DNA of 64,000 bases from Komarekiella atlantica HA4396-MV6 (lineage in GTDB: Bacteria; Cyanobacteriota; Cyanobacteriia; Cyanobacteriales; Nostocaceae), in NCBI GenBank assembly GCA_019359395.1, contig JAHHHK010000007.1:203003-267002 (forward strand), given 5' to 3'. The first letter of the stretch is position 1; the number at the start of each line of letters is the position of its first letter. The notes under the pieces are model-generated. The model searched no databases. It was not told the DNA's origin and worked only from the letters and a program-made list of their open reading frames with translations. Positions 28,891-39,243 of this stretch are shown here, one piece after another. The position numbers and the translations under genes are program-made.

Positions 28891-28994
28891 AAATCCTCTG
28901 GAATATCTGCGTAAATCAAATTACTTATTTCCTCTTTGACTCTGTCTTGAAAAGTTCAGATCGCCGGAAGCCGGCGCTCCGACTTTTCGCTGCG

Positions 28995-29031
28995 TCCTCT
29001 GCGGTTATAAAATTTAAACGAACCGCAGAGG
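28995..29031. repeat. Hairpin in the hglE-hglD gap
   Basis: TCCTCTGCGGTT (28995-29006) pairs with AACCGCAGAGG (29021-29031). Neighbouring words (CTTGAAAAGTT, GACTTTTCGCTGCG) are the same repeat family as at 18277 and 43990. It could act as a partial terminator or processing site in the hgl transcript. Confidence 0.7.
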
Positions 29032-29063
29032 CGCAGAGAACGCAGAGAGAAGAGATGAGGTGA

Positions 29064-32000
29064 TTAACTTGCGATGAGGGTGACTCGTCCTTGGGAACCG
29101 TAAGCAACTTCGCTGATATAAAGATTGGGATCGTGAAGTTCAGCAATGATGTGTTGTGCTGATTGTTGAGGATCTATGGCTGGATTTAGGTCGATCACCC
29201 GCGCAAATACTTTTGGCCATTCCCATCTGAGGGTTTTGGTTAATCCGAATAAACCAGCGCCAACTGCACCAAAGTTGACGCTATGCTCTAAGCCAAAGGC
29301 TCCGTCGAGATGTGCTACTGTGCAGAAACAACTACGTCCGTGATGTGCTGCTTGGTTTAGGGATGGTTTGAGATGTTTCGCCATCAAAAATACGTGTTTG
29401 ACGATCGCCTTTTCTTGTTCGAGATAAGAGATGCTTCCGGTGTCTGCTGTAAATACAGGATGTAGGTGGATAAAAGCCCCAATCACTCCGCAGTGAGATG
29501 CGATCGCCTGCAATTGTTGTTGAAGATGTTCTTCACTCAAGTTTGCTAGGGTGACGCGAGTCACGCCTGCGGGTAAAGGTGATTGTTGGGGAATCAGCGA
29601 TTGGGGAAAATTCACAACTACTACCTTCCAGCCTTGCTCAATTAGCGACTCAGCTAATTTAGAGGTGGTAAGGGAACCATCATCGGTGATTAAGCCGACG
29701 TGTCCCTCTGGTAAACTGAAATCTAAATAATCTGGTGGCGCTAAGGGTTTGAGTTTGGCTGGACGGCGGGGGATATTGTGAACTATTTGAGGTGGCTGCT
29801 GCTCAAACTCAGACTCAGACTTTTTTTTTTCACCTCCAACCAACTGCTGGAGATAATCGACTATTTGACCGATGGTGCGTAGTTCCCCCAAATCTTCCAT
29901 GTTTGGCTTGGGTAGATTGGGGTACATTTCTTGCATCGCCCCCAAGATTTCCACTCGTTTGATGGAGTCAATCCCCAAGTCGGCTTCCATGTCCATTTCC
30001 AACTCCAGCATTTCTACTGGATAACCAGTTTTATCACTGGTGATGGTTAACAGAGTTTGACCTAAGTCTGCGAATTCATTACTTACTGCTGGTTCCGGTT
30101 CTGCTGTGAATTCAACAACTACGCTTGGTTCAGGTGAAGTGACTACCTCAGCCACAGGCGCAGTCACCTCTGGAGTCTCGGTTGCGTGTTGTACTTCGTG
30201 AATGGCGATTTCTACAGAAACACTTCTAGAAGCATGGGATTGCAGATACTCTACAACTTGGCCGATGGTGCGTAGTTCTCCCAAATCTTCCATATTTGGT
30301 TTGGGTAAGTCAGGATACATCTCCTGTAGCGCCCCTAGGATTTCCACTCGTTTGATGGAGTCAATCCCTAAGTCGGCTTCCATATCCATATCCATTTCCA
30401 GCATCTCTACTGGGTAGCCCGTTTTGTCGCTGGTGATAGCTAACAGGTTTTTATCCAAGTCAACAACATCAATGGTTGCACTTGGTGCTGGTTCTGGACT
30501 AAATGCAACAACTTCGTTGACTGCTAGCTCAACATGGGGTTCTGCGATGGGGACAGATACTTCTACTACAGGCTCTACTGCGGGGATGGGTGTCTCAACT
30601 ATCGGCTCAACTACCTTGGAAATGGCGGAGAGAGGTGCTTGGGTAAAAGTTACGCCATTTTTAGCTACAGGCGCGATCGCAGGTAAAGGCTGGCTTTCTA
30701 CAATCTTGGTAGTTGGGGATACAGGTGCGTCTGTAACGGTTGTTTCGGTGGTGAAAGGTACAAAATGATGGCGTTCGCTTACCCCGTTGCTGAGCGTCTC
30801 TTGCGGTTGAGCGGACACCACAGATTGAGTTGTTCCCTCACCAGAAAGTAGCTGAGAATACTCTAGTTGGATGAGTTGGAAAAAGTTTTTGGTATGTTCT
30901 ACCTGCTCTTGAAGATATTGTTCATGGATGCGTAGAGTTTCACCTTGTTGAGAGTGAAATTGCATCATGCTACGCTCTAAGCTTTCCATAACAACTTGCT
31001 TCAGCTTGGCAGTTTCTATTGAAGGTTTACTATTACTCAACAAAGAATTTTGCTGTTGCATCAGTTGGAAAAACGTTTTGGCGTATTCCATTTGATGGTT
31101 GAGATAAGTTCCGTGAACTTGTAAATTCTCCGCTTGATTTTGCTGGAACTGTGTCAGCAGGTATTCTAAGCTTTCTAAAAGCTGTTGATAATTTGCAAGT
31201 TTTTCTGGTGTTGGTTGCATCTTCCCTCCGGGATGCTGGGCGTAAGACTCCTGGGCTGTTTGATATGCAATTACAGGATTCATCTGTTGCTCTGGTTGAG
31301 TAGCAATACTAGTGGGGGACTTAATCACACTGCTCACTAATGGGGTTGTAACAGGGGATGTTTTTTTATGCCCATTACTCCCAGGAGAGTGCTGAGTATT
31401 AACTGTTAACTGTTGACTGTTAACTGTTGACTGTTGACTGTTTACTGTTAACTCTTGACTGTTTACTGTTAACGTCGCTTTGTGCCCATTCTGCAAAGCT
31501 AAAGCAAAGGCATTTTTCGTTTTTTCGGATCTATGGTTGATGCCGTTTAAACGTACATTTAACGCCTTCTTGTTCTCAACTGGCGGTAGTGTTTGGGGAA
31601 GGTGGTAAGGATCGAGGTTATTCAAAGCCAAACCAATTACGCGCAACTGCACAACCGCTTCTCGCAAAGAGCGATCGCTATTCTTTTGAGCGCTGGGGTT
31701 CAGAGATACGGTAAGATGTGGGCGATCGCCGAGGGTATCTTTTACCAAGTTAGTCAGAATTCTCCTGGGGCCAAATTCCACAAAGCAATAACCACCAGCC
31801 GCATAGATATTTTCAATCTCCTGCTTAAACAGCACCGAGTTTGAGAGGTGGGTTTCCAGGATTTTTTGAATAGTTTGCGGTTCTTTGGGATACTGCTTAC
31901 TGGTGACGTTGCTGTAAACAGGGATTTGAGGATTTTGGAAGGTGACAGCTTTAGTAGCGATCGCAAAGGATTTTTGAGCAAAGGCGATTAACGGTGTATG

Positions 32001-34490
32001 GAAAGCTGCTGATACAGGTAATAAAACAGCCGTATATCCTTTGTCGTGTAAAGCCTGACGGACTTTGGCGATTTCTGCGGTAGGCCCTGCTAAGACAAAT
32101 TGAGTTGGGGAATTTTGGTTTGCGATCGTAACTTGCGGAAAATGTCTCAGCACTACTTCTACTTTGCTGATATCTTCTTTGACAGCCAACATACTTCCCG
32201 CATCATGATCAGGGTCTTCTGGAGCCGCCATTGCTTGACCCCTAGCCTTCACTAGAAACAAGTAATCTTCCTCACTCAAAACGCCCGCAGCCCACAAGGC
32301 TGTAAGTTCTCCAAAGCTGTGTCCCGCGACAAAATCTGATTTGAACCCAGCTTGTTGCAGTATGGAATAAAGCCCAGCACTAAACACCCCAATAGCTGGT
32401 TGAGCATATTCTGTGCGTTGCAAAGCAGCAATTTGGGCATTCTTTTCTGCCTCTTCAAACACAGGATGAGGAAACACTATCTCTGAAATTGGCCGCAAAT
32501 TATCCTTGAGTAACAAGCTATCCATCTGCCCGTAAAGACGCCGCAGAGCAGGAAAGTTCATCACCGCTTCCCGGCCCATTTCCAAGTATTGTGAACCTTG
32601 TCCAGAAAACAGCGCGACTACTTTTCCGCCCAGATTCATCCCAGAGGAACGATAGTAAATTCCTTGGGGATGCTCCCAAGACGCTACTGATCCTTTGTGT
32701 TTCAGCCAGTCGATACTAGTTTGCAGGAACTTGCAAGCTTCTTGCAGATTTTCGGCAACAAACCCAACTCTGGCATTAGAGAGAGGAATTTCTTGTGATT
32801 TGCACTCTTTGACTAATTCTGCATAGTGTCTATCACCTCCATCTGACTGCAACTTAGCTAAAATCTCTTCAGATTTAGCTAACAATTGGGCTGGGGTGGG
32901 AGCAAACAGCAACACTTCACTAGGAGCATTGTGTAAGCGATAAGCGCAATCCGATTCTGCTTCATATTCTTCTAAGACGACGTGATAGTTAGTGCCGCCA
33001 AAGCCGAAAGAACTTACACCCGCGCGTCTTGGTGCTTCGCCCTCTGCACGAATCCAAGGCCTGGTTTCAGTATTTAAATAAAATGCCGAATTTTTGATAT
33101 TAAGTTTAGGGTTCGGCTCGGTGATGTTAATTGTGGGTGGTAATACTTTGTGATGTAGCGCCAAAGCAGTTTTAATCAGACTTGCTGCACCCGCAGCTGC
33201 TTTTGTGTGTCCGATTTGGGATTTCACACTACCCAAAGCAATATGCTGTCTTTTCGAGTCATGTTCAGCAAAAAAGTCACTTAAAGATCCGAATTCCGTC
33301 GGATCTCCAGCCATTGTGCCTGTACCATGCGCTTCCATCAAACCAACTGTGGCGGGAGAAAAGCCGGCATCCTCATAAGCACGCTCTAAGGCTTTAACTT
33401 GCCCTTCTTTGCGAGGTGCATAAATGCTCTTGTAACGCCCATCGCTAGAAGTACCAATCCCCTTGATGACTGCATAGATTTTGTCGTTGTCGCGTTCGGC
33501 GTCTTCTAGGCGTTTGAGGACAATCATGCCGATACCTTCACCCAGCATCATCCCATCCGACTTTGCATCGAAAGGTTTGACATTCTCACTAGGAGAGACA
33601 GCCGGTGTTTTGCTGAATGATATATAAGCCATGATTGTGTTGTCGGTGTCAACACCACCAGTTAGCATCATGTCAGAGCGATGCTCAACTAGCTCGCTAA
33701 TTGCCATCTTTAAAGCACCGAAGGAACTCGCACAAGCAGCATCAACTACGCAGTTCAGCCCGCCAAAATTCAAACGATTGGCAATTCTGCCGGCGACTAC
33801 GTTAGCCAACATCCCTGGGAAGGCATTTTCATCCCACTTTACATAAGCGCTTTTGATTTTATCGACGATTTTTTGCGTATCTTCATCAGATAAGCCGCTA
33901 CTTTTGAGAGCTTTTTCCCAAATGGGATACTCTAATCTGGCGGAAAGTGGCATTCCCAATTGCTTGGCCATTGCCACACCTAAGATGACGCCAACCATCT
34001 CACGATTAAAGTCACGTTGTTCGCCGTAACCTGCGTCTTCCATCGCCTCTTTCGCAACTACTAAACTCAATAGTTGTGATACATCTGTGACTTCTAAAAT
34101 GCTTGGTGGTATACCAAATTCCATTGGGTTAAAATCCACCTCTGGAATAAACCCACCTCTTTTACAATAGGTTTTATCTTCAGCAGTTCTCGGATTTGGA
34201 TCGTAGTAATCTTCTACGCTCCAATGGGTGGATGGAACATCAGTAATACAGTCAATTTTGTTGACTATATTTTGCCAGTATTCCCGCAAATTTCTGGCTT
34301 TGGGTAATAAAGATGCCATCCCAACGATCGCTATAGGATTATGTTGCAGTTGTCTGTTAATTTTGTTGATTGATATTGATTTTTCTGACTTCATGTTTTT
34401 TTCCTCTATAGACCTAATCAAATCCTTTTCACAATTGTTGATCTGAGCTTCTAACTCCGCTAAGGCAGTATCAATTGAATAAGCAGGCAT
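29064..34490 (-). CDS. hglE: HglE: KS-AT-ACP-ACP polyketide synthase
   Basis: This is the 1808-residue core synthase of the heterocyst glycolipid aglycone, PfaA-like. The ketosynthase spans about 50-500 (Cys in VDAACASSFGAL about 251; EAHGTGT; KSQIGH). The malonyl-type acyltransferase spans about 625-945 (nucleophile GHSFGE about 726). A long Gln/Pro/Val-rich linker carries a heptanucleotide repeat at residues about 1007-1030. Two nearly identical carrier domains have LGIDSIKRVEIL (serines about 1377 and 1507). The last 250 residues (about 1575-1808) are the structural half of a ketoreductase, completed by HglD. HetI should load the carriers. It is the first hgl gene; start ATG at 34490, with a hydrophilic coiled leader before the KS. 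Confidence 0.93.
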   Translation of the reverse strand: MPAYSIDTALAELEAQINNCEKDLIRSIEEKNMKSEKSISINKINRQLQHNPIAIVGMASLLPKARNLREYWQNIVNKIDCITDVPSTHWSVEDYYDPNPRTAEDKTYCKRGGFIPEVDFNPMEFGIPPSILEVTDVSQLLSLVVAKEAMEDAGYGEQRDFNREMVGVILGVAMAKQLGMPLSARLEYPIWEKALKSSGLSDEDTQKIVDKIKSAYVKWDENAFPGMLANVVAGRIANRLNFGGLNCVVDAACASSFGALKMAISELVEHRSDMMLTGGVDTDNTIMAYISFSKTPAVSPSENVKPFDAKSDGMMLGEGIGMIVLKRLEDAERDNDKIYAVIKGIGTSSDGRYKSIYAPRKEGQVKALERAYEDAGFSPATVGLMEAHGTGTMAGDPTEFGSLSDFFAEHDSKRQHIALGSVKSQIGHTKAAAGAASLIKTALALHHKVLPPTINITEPNPKLNIKNSAFYLNTETRPWIRAEGEAPRRAGVSSFGFGGTNYHVVLEEYEAESDCAYRLHNAPSEVLLFAPTPAQLLAKSEEILAKLQSDGGDRHYAELVKECKSQEIPLSNARVGFVAENLQEACKFLQTSIDWLKHKGSVASWEHPQGIYYRSSGMNLGGKVVALFSGQGSQYLEMGREAVMNFPALRRLYGQMDSLLLKDNLRPISEIVFPHPVFEEAEKNAQIAALQRTEYAQPAIGVFSAGLYSILQQAGFKSDFVAGHSFGELTALWAAGVLSEEDYLFLVKARGQAMAAPEDPDHDAGSMLAVKEDISKVEVVLRHFPQVTIANQNSPTQFVLAGPTAEIAKVRQALHDKGYTAVLLPVSAAFHTPLIAFAQKSFAIATKAVTFQNPQIPVYSNVTSKQYPKEPQTIQKILETHLSNSVLFKQEIENIYAAGGYCFVEFGPRRILTNLVKDTLGDRPHLTVSLNPSAQKNSDRSLREAVVQLRVIGLALNNLDPYHLPQTLPPVENKKALNVRLNGINHRSEKTKNAFALALQNGHKATLTVNSQELTVNSQQSTVNSQQLTVNTQHSPGSNGHKKTSPVTTPLVSSVIKSPTSIATQPEQQMNPVIAYQTAQESYAQHPGGKMQPTPEKLANYQQLLESLEYLLTQFQQNQAENLQVHGTYLNHQMEYAKTFFQLMQQQNSLLSNSKPSIETAKLKQVVMESLERSMMQFHSQQGETLRIHEQYLQEQVEHTKNFFQLIQLEYSQLLSGEGTTQSVVSAQPQETLSNGVSERHHFVPFTTETTVTDAPVSPTTKIVESQPLPAIAPVAKNGVTFTQAPLSAISKVVEPIVETPIPAVEPVVEVSVPIAEPHVELAVNEVVAFSPEPAPSATIDVVDLDKNLLAITSDKTGYPVEMLEMDMDMEADLGIDSIKRVEILGALQEMYPDLPKPNMEDLGELRTIGQVVEYLQSHASRSVSVEIAIHEVQHATETPEVTAPVAEVVTSPEPSVVVEFTAEPEPAVSNEFADLGQTLLTITSDKTGYPVEMLELEMDMEADLGIDSIKRVEILGAMQEMYPNLPKPNMEDLGELRTIGQIVDYLQQLVGGEKKKSESEFEQQPPQIVHNIPRRPAKLKPLAPPDYLDFSLPEGHVGLITDDGSLTTSKLAESLIEQGWKVVVVNFPQSLIPQQSPLPAGVTRVTLANLSEEHLQQQLQAIASHCGVIGAFIHLHPVFTADTGSISYLEQEKAIVKHVFLMAKHLKPSLNQAAHHGRSCFCTVAHLDGAFGLEHSVNFGAVGAGLFGLTKTLRWEWPKVFARVIDLNPAIDPQQSAQHIIAELHDPNLYISEVAYGSQGRVTLIAS
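31401..31470. repeat. Heptanucleotide STRR inside hglE
   Basis: Ten consecutive 7-mers of the form (A/G/T)ACTGTT lie within the hglE coding region (31401-31470). On the coding strand they translate to a TVNSQQ-type repeat in the linker after the AT domain. The same STRR family is intergenic at 40691-40725. Confidence 0.85.
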
Positions 34491-34723
34491 AGGACATAGA
34501 CTAATCTTGAGTACTGTGGATTGTGTAGCGACAGTAATTTCTGTTGCCTACGAACAATGAGGAGCTACTTTTTCTGACAAGCAGCTAGCTATCTTATCTA
34601 CGTTTACGTAGCGTGGCGCAGCTAAGACTAAATGCTTTTCTCCAAATCAACACCACACGATACATACTGTCCTCATAGAGCCACAGATTTATAGGCATGG
34701 CACATAGCGATCGCGTCAGAATG

Positions 34724-35017
34724 TTATACAGAGCTTGACTCTTGGTATTGTGGTAATAGGTCAACGATGTTGGTGAAACTGGTAAAATAGTCTCGGAGTC
34801 CGTTAGCTGCTTGACCAGTGAATTTAATCCATTCGTAATCACACATATTTTGATAAATGGTATCCCACTGGAGCAATGGAAACTTAGGAGCAGCTATTAG
34901 AACAGAAACGCTTTTTTCTCCTGAAGTAGTTTGATTTTCTAGCCTAATTGCAGCTATATAGCTGGTATTAATGACAACGTTCTGTATCTTGAAAAATGTC
35001 ATAGCCAGTTTCGACAT
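34724..35017 (-). CDS. Small cyanobacterial protein upstream of hglE
   Basis: This 97-residue soluble protein (92 residues if it starts at the second ATG, 35002) reads as a conserved cyanobacterial family of unknown role: a beta-rich start (KIQNVVINTSYIAAIRLEN), a variable loop, then YEWIKFTGQAANGLRDYFTSF and a short tail LLPQYQ. No catalytic motif is visible. It lies 233 bp upstream of hglE on the same strand. No family name or link to glycolipids is known to me. Confidence 0.65.
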   Translation of the reverse strand: MSKLAMTFFKIQNVVINTSYIAAIRLENQTTSGEKSVSVLIAAPKFPLLQWDTIYQNMCDYEWIKFTGQAANGLRDYFTSFTNIVDLLPQYQESSSV

Positions 35018-36556
35018 CCAGGATAATTATCTTATGGAATTTGACCACAAAAAGAAGACAAGTTCGTTACAGAAAAGACATTACCTATAATCAAAATTTG
35101 TGCAATACGAACAACTGCATAAATGGTTTAAAGGTAATGACAAAGTAGTTAAATTTAGTTATTTATGCTTTTAAAATCTCAATTAAATAACTAATTTATC
35201 TGACCGCTTTGAAGCATTGAATTAATAAAAACCCTAGCATACTTTATAGAAACTAAATCATTACTTTAAATTTATTTTATAAATAAAGTAACCTCTTGCT
35301 GATGTAATTTTTGCATAAATTTCAATAAAAAAGTATAATTTATAACCTTTATTCTAGTAAATAATTTTGTTTTATGCGGGTAATTCATCAATTTTCTCTT
35401 GATTAAGTTAACAACGCAAACATATTGTCTAATAAGTAACAATTCAATGAATACATAAATAAATTGAATAGCCATAAGTGTCTTTTTCTCAGAGGAACAT
35501 CATAATTGAGCTAAGATTTTTGATGAATTTTTAATTTAAATCAATTTAAGAACTAAAGCGGTTGTTTATAAAGCAAATATTAATTTTTAATATGTTGCGT
35601 GATAAACATAATAATGATTTCGTTTTCCAGTTTATTCGTTCCTAGGAGACTTCCCAGTCAAGCCCTTCGGGCAGGGAAAAGGTTAAAGGGGAAAGGGAAG
35701 CCAATAACTTTAGTTATGGGCTCTGATCTAAGGATGCTGTATTTCTCGTACTACGTCAGAGCGAAATACATCTTTTTCCTTCTTCATCTTTAAAAAGAGG
35801 CGATGCACTCACTGAGCGTACTTGTGCTGAGTTTCGGCTACGCGGCAGTTGAGCGAAGTCGAAACTCAACTACCGCGTAGCCGTAAAGCATGCGACATAG
35901 CTACGCTTAGGGCGCAGCCTCAAAGTAGAGAAGTAGCCGAAGTGGGCTTTATACTTGTGGAGAAAAGTTTTTAATTCTTTCCCTTTACCCTTCTCGGTAA
36001 AACTAATGATAATGTCTCATACTACACAACTATGCTGACAATAATCTGCTAATAATATTAAAACCAATTGATAACTAATAATCTGTTGTAATTGCAATTA
36101 GTAGATGAGTAATTTTTCTCAGTCTTTAATTATTTACATGACAAATATCATAGTAATTTCATTAAAAATTAGATAGACTTAACCGATTGACAAATCACAA
36201 GTTTTTTGCCATACTTGAACACAAGTTTATCCGAGTTTTACCAGCACTTCATTCTTTTTGAGATTTAATTTTTTTAGCTAGCGCTATTGTATTTTACGCT
36301 ACTGGCTTCGAGGTCAAATTAGGATAAAATTTAGGAAGCTTTGGAGTAACGCCACTATTAATTTTGACGCCAACCTAGTGCTTTATGGCGGCTGTAAAGG
36401 TGTACAACAATTCATATAAAACCAATTAGACTTCTTTGATGTCTTCAGGTAAAACCGTAGAGGAAAAGCCCTCTTAGTTAATCGAATAAGTCTGCTTTAA
36501 TCGACTGATGTAGCTATTTAGGCTATCCCTTGGTAAAACAGAATTGGAATAAAAAT
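35018..36556. other. 1.5-kb AT-rich divergent control region
   Basis: This gap separates the hgl (minus) and hgd (plus) units. Most of it is AT-rich with no gene; a 67-codon frame at 35272-35475 is Ile/Lys/Leu-rich as expected for chance in AT-rich DNA. A GC-rich repeat patch at about 35640-35950 holds a cruciform (CGGCTACGCGG at 35835 against CCGCGTAGCCG ending 35883, with GAGTTTCG/CGAAACTC nested inside). Developmental promoters for hgdB and for the minus-strand genes are expected here, but no NtcA, HetR or DevH site could be assigned by eye. Confidence 0.6.
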
Positions 36557-37762
36557 ATGGCAGTAAATAAAGAAAGCCGATTATTCACAAAACACGTAGG
36601 TCGGTGGCGAGTAATATTGGCAACCTCTATCCTTTTAGCTACCGGACTAGTATCTTTTTACAGTTTTTCACCATTTTGGTCTAAACCTAAAGTTCAAACA
36701 CCCCCAGCGAATCCACCAAAGGCTGTGACTCCGGTAAAAGTTGCTGTAACTGCACTAGGACGTTTGCAACCAGAAGGCGAAATTACCTCTTTGTCTGCTC
36801 CTAGTTCTAATAGCGGTGTACGAGTAGACAGACTTTTGGTTAAGGAAGGAGACGAAGTTAGAGCAGGGCAAGTATTGGCTTATCTAGAAGACTATACTCG
36901 TTCGACAGCGGCTCTACAACAAGCTTTAGATAAACTGCAAGTTGCTAAAGCTAAACTAGCGCAAGTCAAATCTGGCGCGAAAACCGGAGACATCAATGCT
37001 CAAGAGGCTGCGATCGCTACTTTAGAGTCTCAATTCAAAGGAGACACTGCAACGCAAGAAGCGACAATTGCGCGTATCCAGGCTCAGGTAGACAACGCTC
37101 AAGCCGAGAATGAGCGATATCAGCAGTTATACAGACAAGGTGCGATCGCAGCTTCCGTAGCAGATACTAAAGCTTTGCAATTGAAGACTACACAACAACA
37201 ATTGACAGAAGCTCAAGCTACTCTCAAACGAACTCAGGACACTTTTCAAGAACAACAAAAGCAAGCACAAGCCCAACTCAACAGTATTAGCGAAGTACGT
37301 ACTGTAGATGTTGAAGCAGCACAAGCCGATGTCAACAGTGCCGTAACCAGTATTAGACAAGCAAAAGCAGACCAAGAGTTAACCTACATCAAATCTCCCA
37401 TAAATGGCAAAATTTTGAAAATTCATGCCAAAACCGGAGAAGTCATTACTAATACAGGATTTGCTGAGATAGGTAAAACCTCTCAAATGTACGTGATTGC
37501 AGAGGTGTACCAAACCGATGTTCAAAAGGTGCGTGTAGGACAAAAAGCCACCATTACCAGCACTGCATTTACTGGAGTATTACGAGGAACTGTAAAAGAA
37601 ATCGGTTGGCAAGTTGACAAACAAAGTATCTTCAGCCTCAACCCAGGCTCAGACACAGATCGCAGAATAGTTGAGGTAAAAATCTCCATCGATAATCCCG
37701 CAGATAGTGAACGAGTGGCTCGTCTAACCAACTTGCAGGTAGATGTTGCGATTCAAATATAG
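36557..37762 (+). CDS. hgdB: HgdB: DevB-like membrane-fusion protein
   Basis: This is a periplasmic adaptor of the DevB/HlyD type, 401 residues from ATG 36557 (a TTG at 36530 would add nine). It has one membrane anchor (ILATSILLATGLVSFYSF), a lipoyl half motif (VRVDRLLVKEGDEVRAGQVLAYLED, about 95-120), a long helical hairpin (about 125-275) and the second lipoyl and barrel part (IKSPINGKILKIHAKTGEVI). With HgdC it should form an exporter that deposits heterocyst glycolipids into the envelope through a TolC-like outer-membrane channel. It is first of a seven-gene plus-strand row. Confidence 0.9.
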   Translation: MAVNKESRLFTKHVGRWRVILATSILLATGLVSFYSFSPFWSKPKVQTPPANPPKAVTPVKVAVTALGRLQPEGEITSLSAPSSNSGVRVDRLLVKEGDEVRAGQVLAYLEDYTRSTAALQQALDKLQVAKAKLAQVKSGAKTGDINAQEAAIATLESQFKGDTATQEATIARIQAQVDNAQAENERYQQLYRQGAIAASVADTKALQLKTTQQQLTEAQATLKRTQDTFQEQQKQAQAQLNSISEVRTVDVEAAQADVNSAVTSIRQAKADQELTYIKSPINGKILKIHAKTGEVITNTGFAEIGKTSQMYVIAEVYQTDVQKVRVGQKATITSTAFTGVLRGTVKEIGWQVDKQSIFSLNPGSDTDRRIVEVKISIDNPADSERVARLTNLQVDVAIQI

Positions 37763-37929
37763 TCATTACTCATCGGTTAGTAGTTATAACCAACAAATGA
37801 CAAAGCGCAAAGTCTGAGCAGAGGCTTCCTCTGTTGGCGCAGCCCGCCGCAGGCATCAGAACTTTGTAAGAGAGGACAAAGAAAAAATGACAAAGGACAA
37901 CTGACAAATAACAAATAAAAAGTAAATCC

Positions 37930-39108
37930 ATGAATTTTAAGATTCCTTTGGCATGGCTACAGCTAGCTCAACAAAAAGTGCGTTTTGTAGTAGCTGTAGC
38001 GGGTATTGCTTTTATTGTCCTGTTAATGTTTGTGCAACTTGGTTTCCAAGATGCTCTTTATTCTAGCGCTACCGCAGTACATCAAAATCTGCGAGGAGAT
38101 TTATTTTTAGTCAGTTCGCAATATAAATCTTTGACCTCAAATCAAAGCTTTTCACGAACTCGTTTGTACCAAGCTCTGGGGTTTGATGGTGTAGAGTCAG
38201 TTAGCCCCATGTATTTACAGTTTGCAAAATTAAAAAATCCGGCAACTGGAGAGAAATATTCAATTTATGTGATTGGTTTCGACCCAGGAAACCCTGTGAT
38301 GAATATTCCAGAGGTTGATCGAAATTTAGATAAACTAAAAATTCCCGATGTCATGCTTTTTGACCGGGATTCGCGTACAGAGTTTGGGCCAATTGCTGAG
38401 CAATTTAATGTGGGAGATTCTAAGCAGACAATTGAAATATTTCCCTTTAATTCATTAATTGGCTATAGGGTGAGAGTTGGTGGCTTGTTTAGCTTAGGCC
38501 CTTCCTTTGGAGTAGATGGTAATTTAATTGTCAGTGACTCTACTTTCCTAAGAATAAATCCAAATAGCCGCCCGGCAGAAATGATCGATGTTGGTGTGAT
38601 CGCCCTGAAACCTGGTGCTGATCCAGAAAAAGTGCTAAAAAATTTGCAAGCCAGTTTACCTAATGACATCCAAGTTTTTACTCGTCAAGGCTTCATTGAT
38701 TTTGAGAAAAAATATTGGTCTGTCAGAACACCTATCGGTTTTATTCTTAACTTGATGCTGACAATGGCTGCTGTGGTTGGTGTGGTTATTGTCTATCAAA
38801 TTCTTTACAGCAATATTGCTACACAGTTCATTGCTTACGCTACCTTGAAAGCAATAGGTTATGCAAATAATTATTTACTGAATGTGGTTTTTCAACAAGC
38901 TTTAATCTTGGCGATTTTAAGTTATATCCCAGGCTTTCTTGCTTCAGTAGCTTTATATGATTTTGCCATGAAAGCCACTAAATTGCCAATAATCATGACT
39001 GTTAATAATGCAATAATTGTTCTCACATCAACAATTCTTATGTGCATAACTTCTGGAGCGCTGGCGATTAATAAACTCCGTTCCGCAGATCCAGGAGATA
39101 TTTTCTAG
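37930..39108 (+). CDS. hgdC: HgdC: DevC-like ABC exporter permease
   Basis: This 392-residue FtsX/MacB-like permease of the DevC type has an N-terminal TM (about 20-38), a large periplasmic domain (about 45-265) and three C-terminal TMs (about 270-380). The C-terminal SADPGDIF is typical of DevC proteins. It pairs with HgdB. No ABC ATPase gene (DevA-like) follows, unlike in devBCA operons; the ATPase must come from elsewhere. The 168-bp gap to hgdB carries dispersed repeat words. Confidence 0.9.
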   Translation: MNFKIPLAWLQLAQQKVRFVVAVAGIAFIVLLMFVQLGFQDALYSSATAVHQNLRGDLFLVSSQYKSLTSNQSFSRTRLYQALGFDGVESVSPMYLQFAKLKNPATGEKYSIYVIGFDPGNPVMNIPEVDRNLDKLKIPDVMLFDRDSRTEFGPIAEQFNVGDSKQTIEIFPFNSLIGYRVRVGGLFSLGPSFGVDGNLIVSDSTFLRINPNSRPAEMIDVGVIALKPGADPEKVLKNLQASLPNDIQVFTRQGFIDFEKKYWSVRTPIGFILNLMLTMAAVVGVVIVYQILYSNIATQFIAYATLKAIGYANNYLLNVVFQQALILAILSYIPGFLASVALYDFAMKATKLPIIMTVNNAIIVLTSTILMCITSGALAINKLRSADPGDIF

Positions 39109-39243
39109 ACAAGTCATAGCAAGAAAAGTCATCCAATTATATATGCAAATAAGCAAGCGATCGCTGTACCACTTCCTACGGCGGATCACAGTCTTATAAC
39201 CGACAAATTAACGTAAATTAATCTACCAAAAAAAGCCTGCAAT

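Noticed and set aside
35272..35475. 67-residue minus-strand frame in the hgl-hgd gap
   Set aside because: Its Ile/Lys/Leu-rich composition matches chance translation of AT-rich DNA and no ribosome-binding site is visible.
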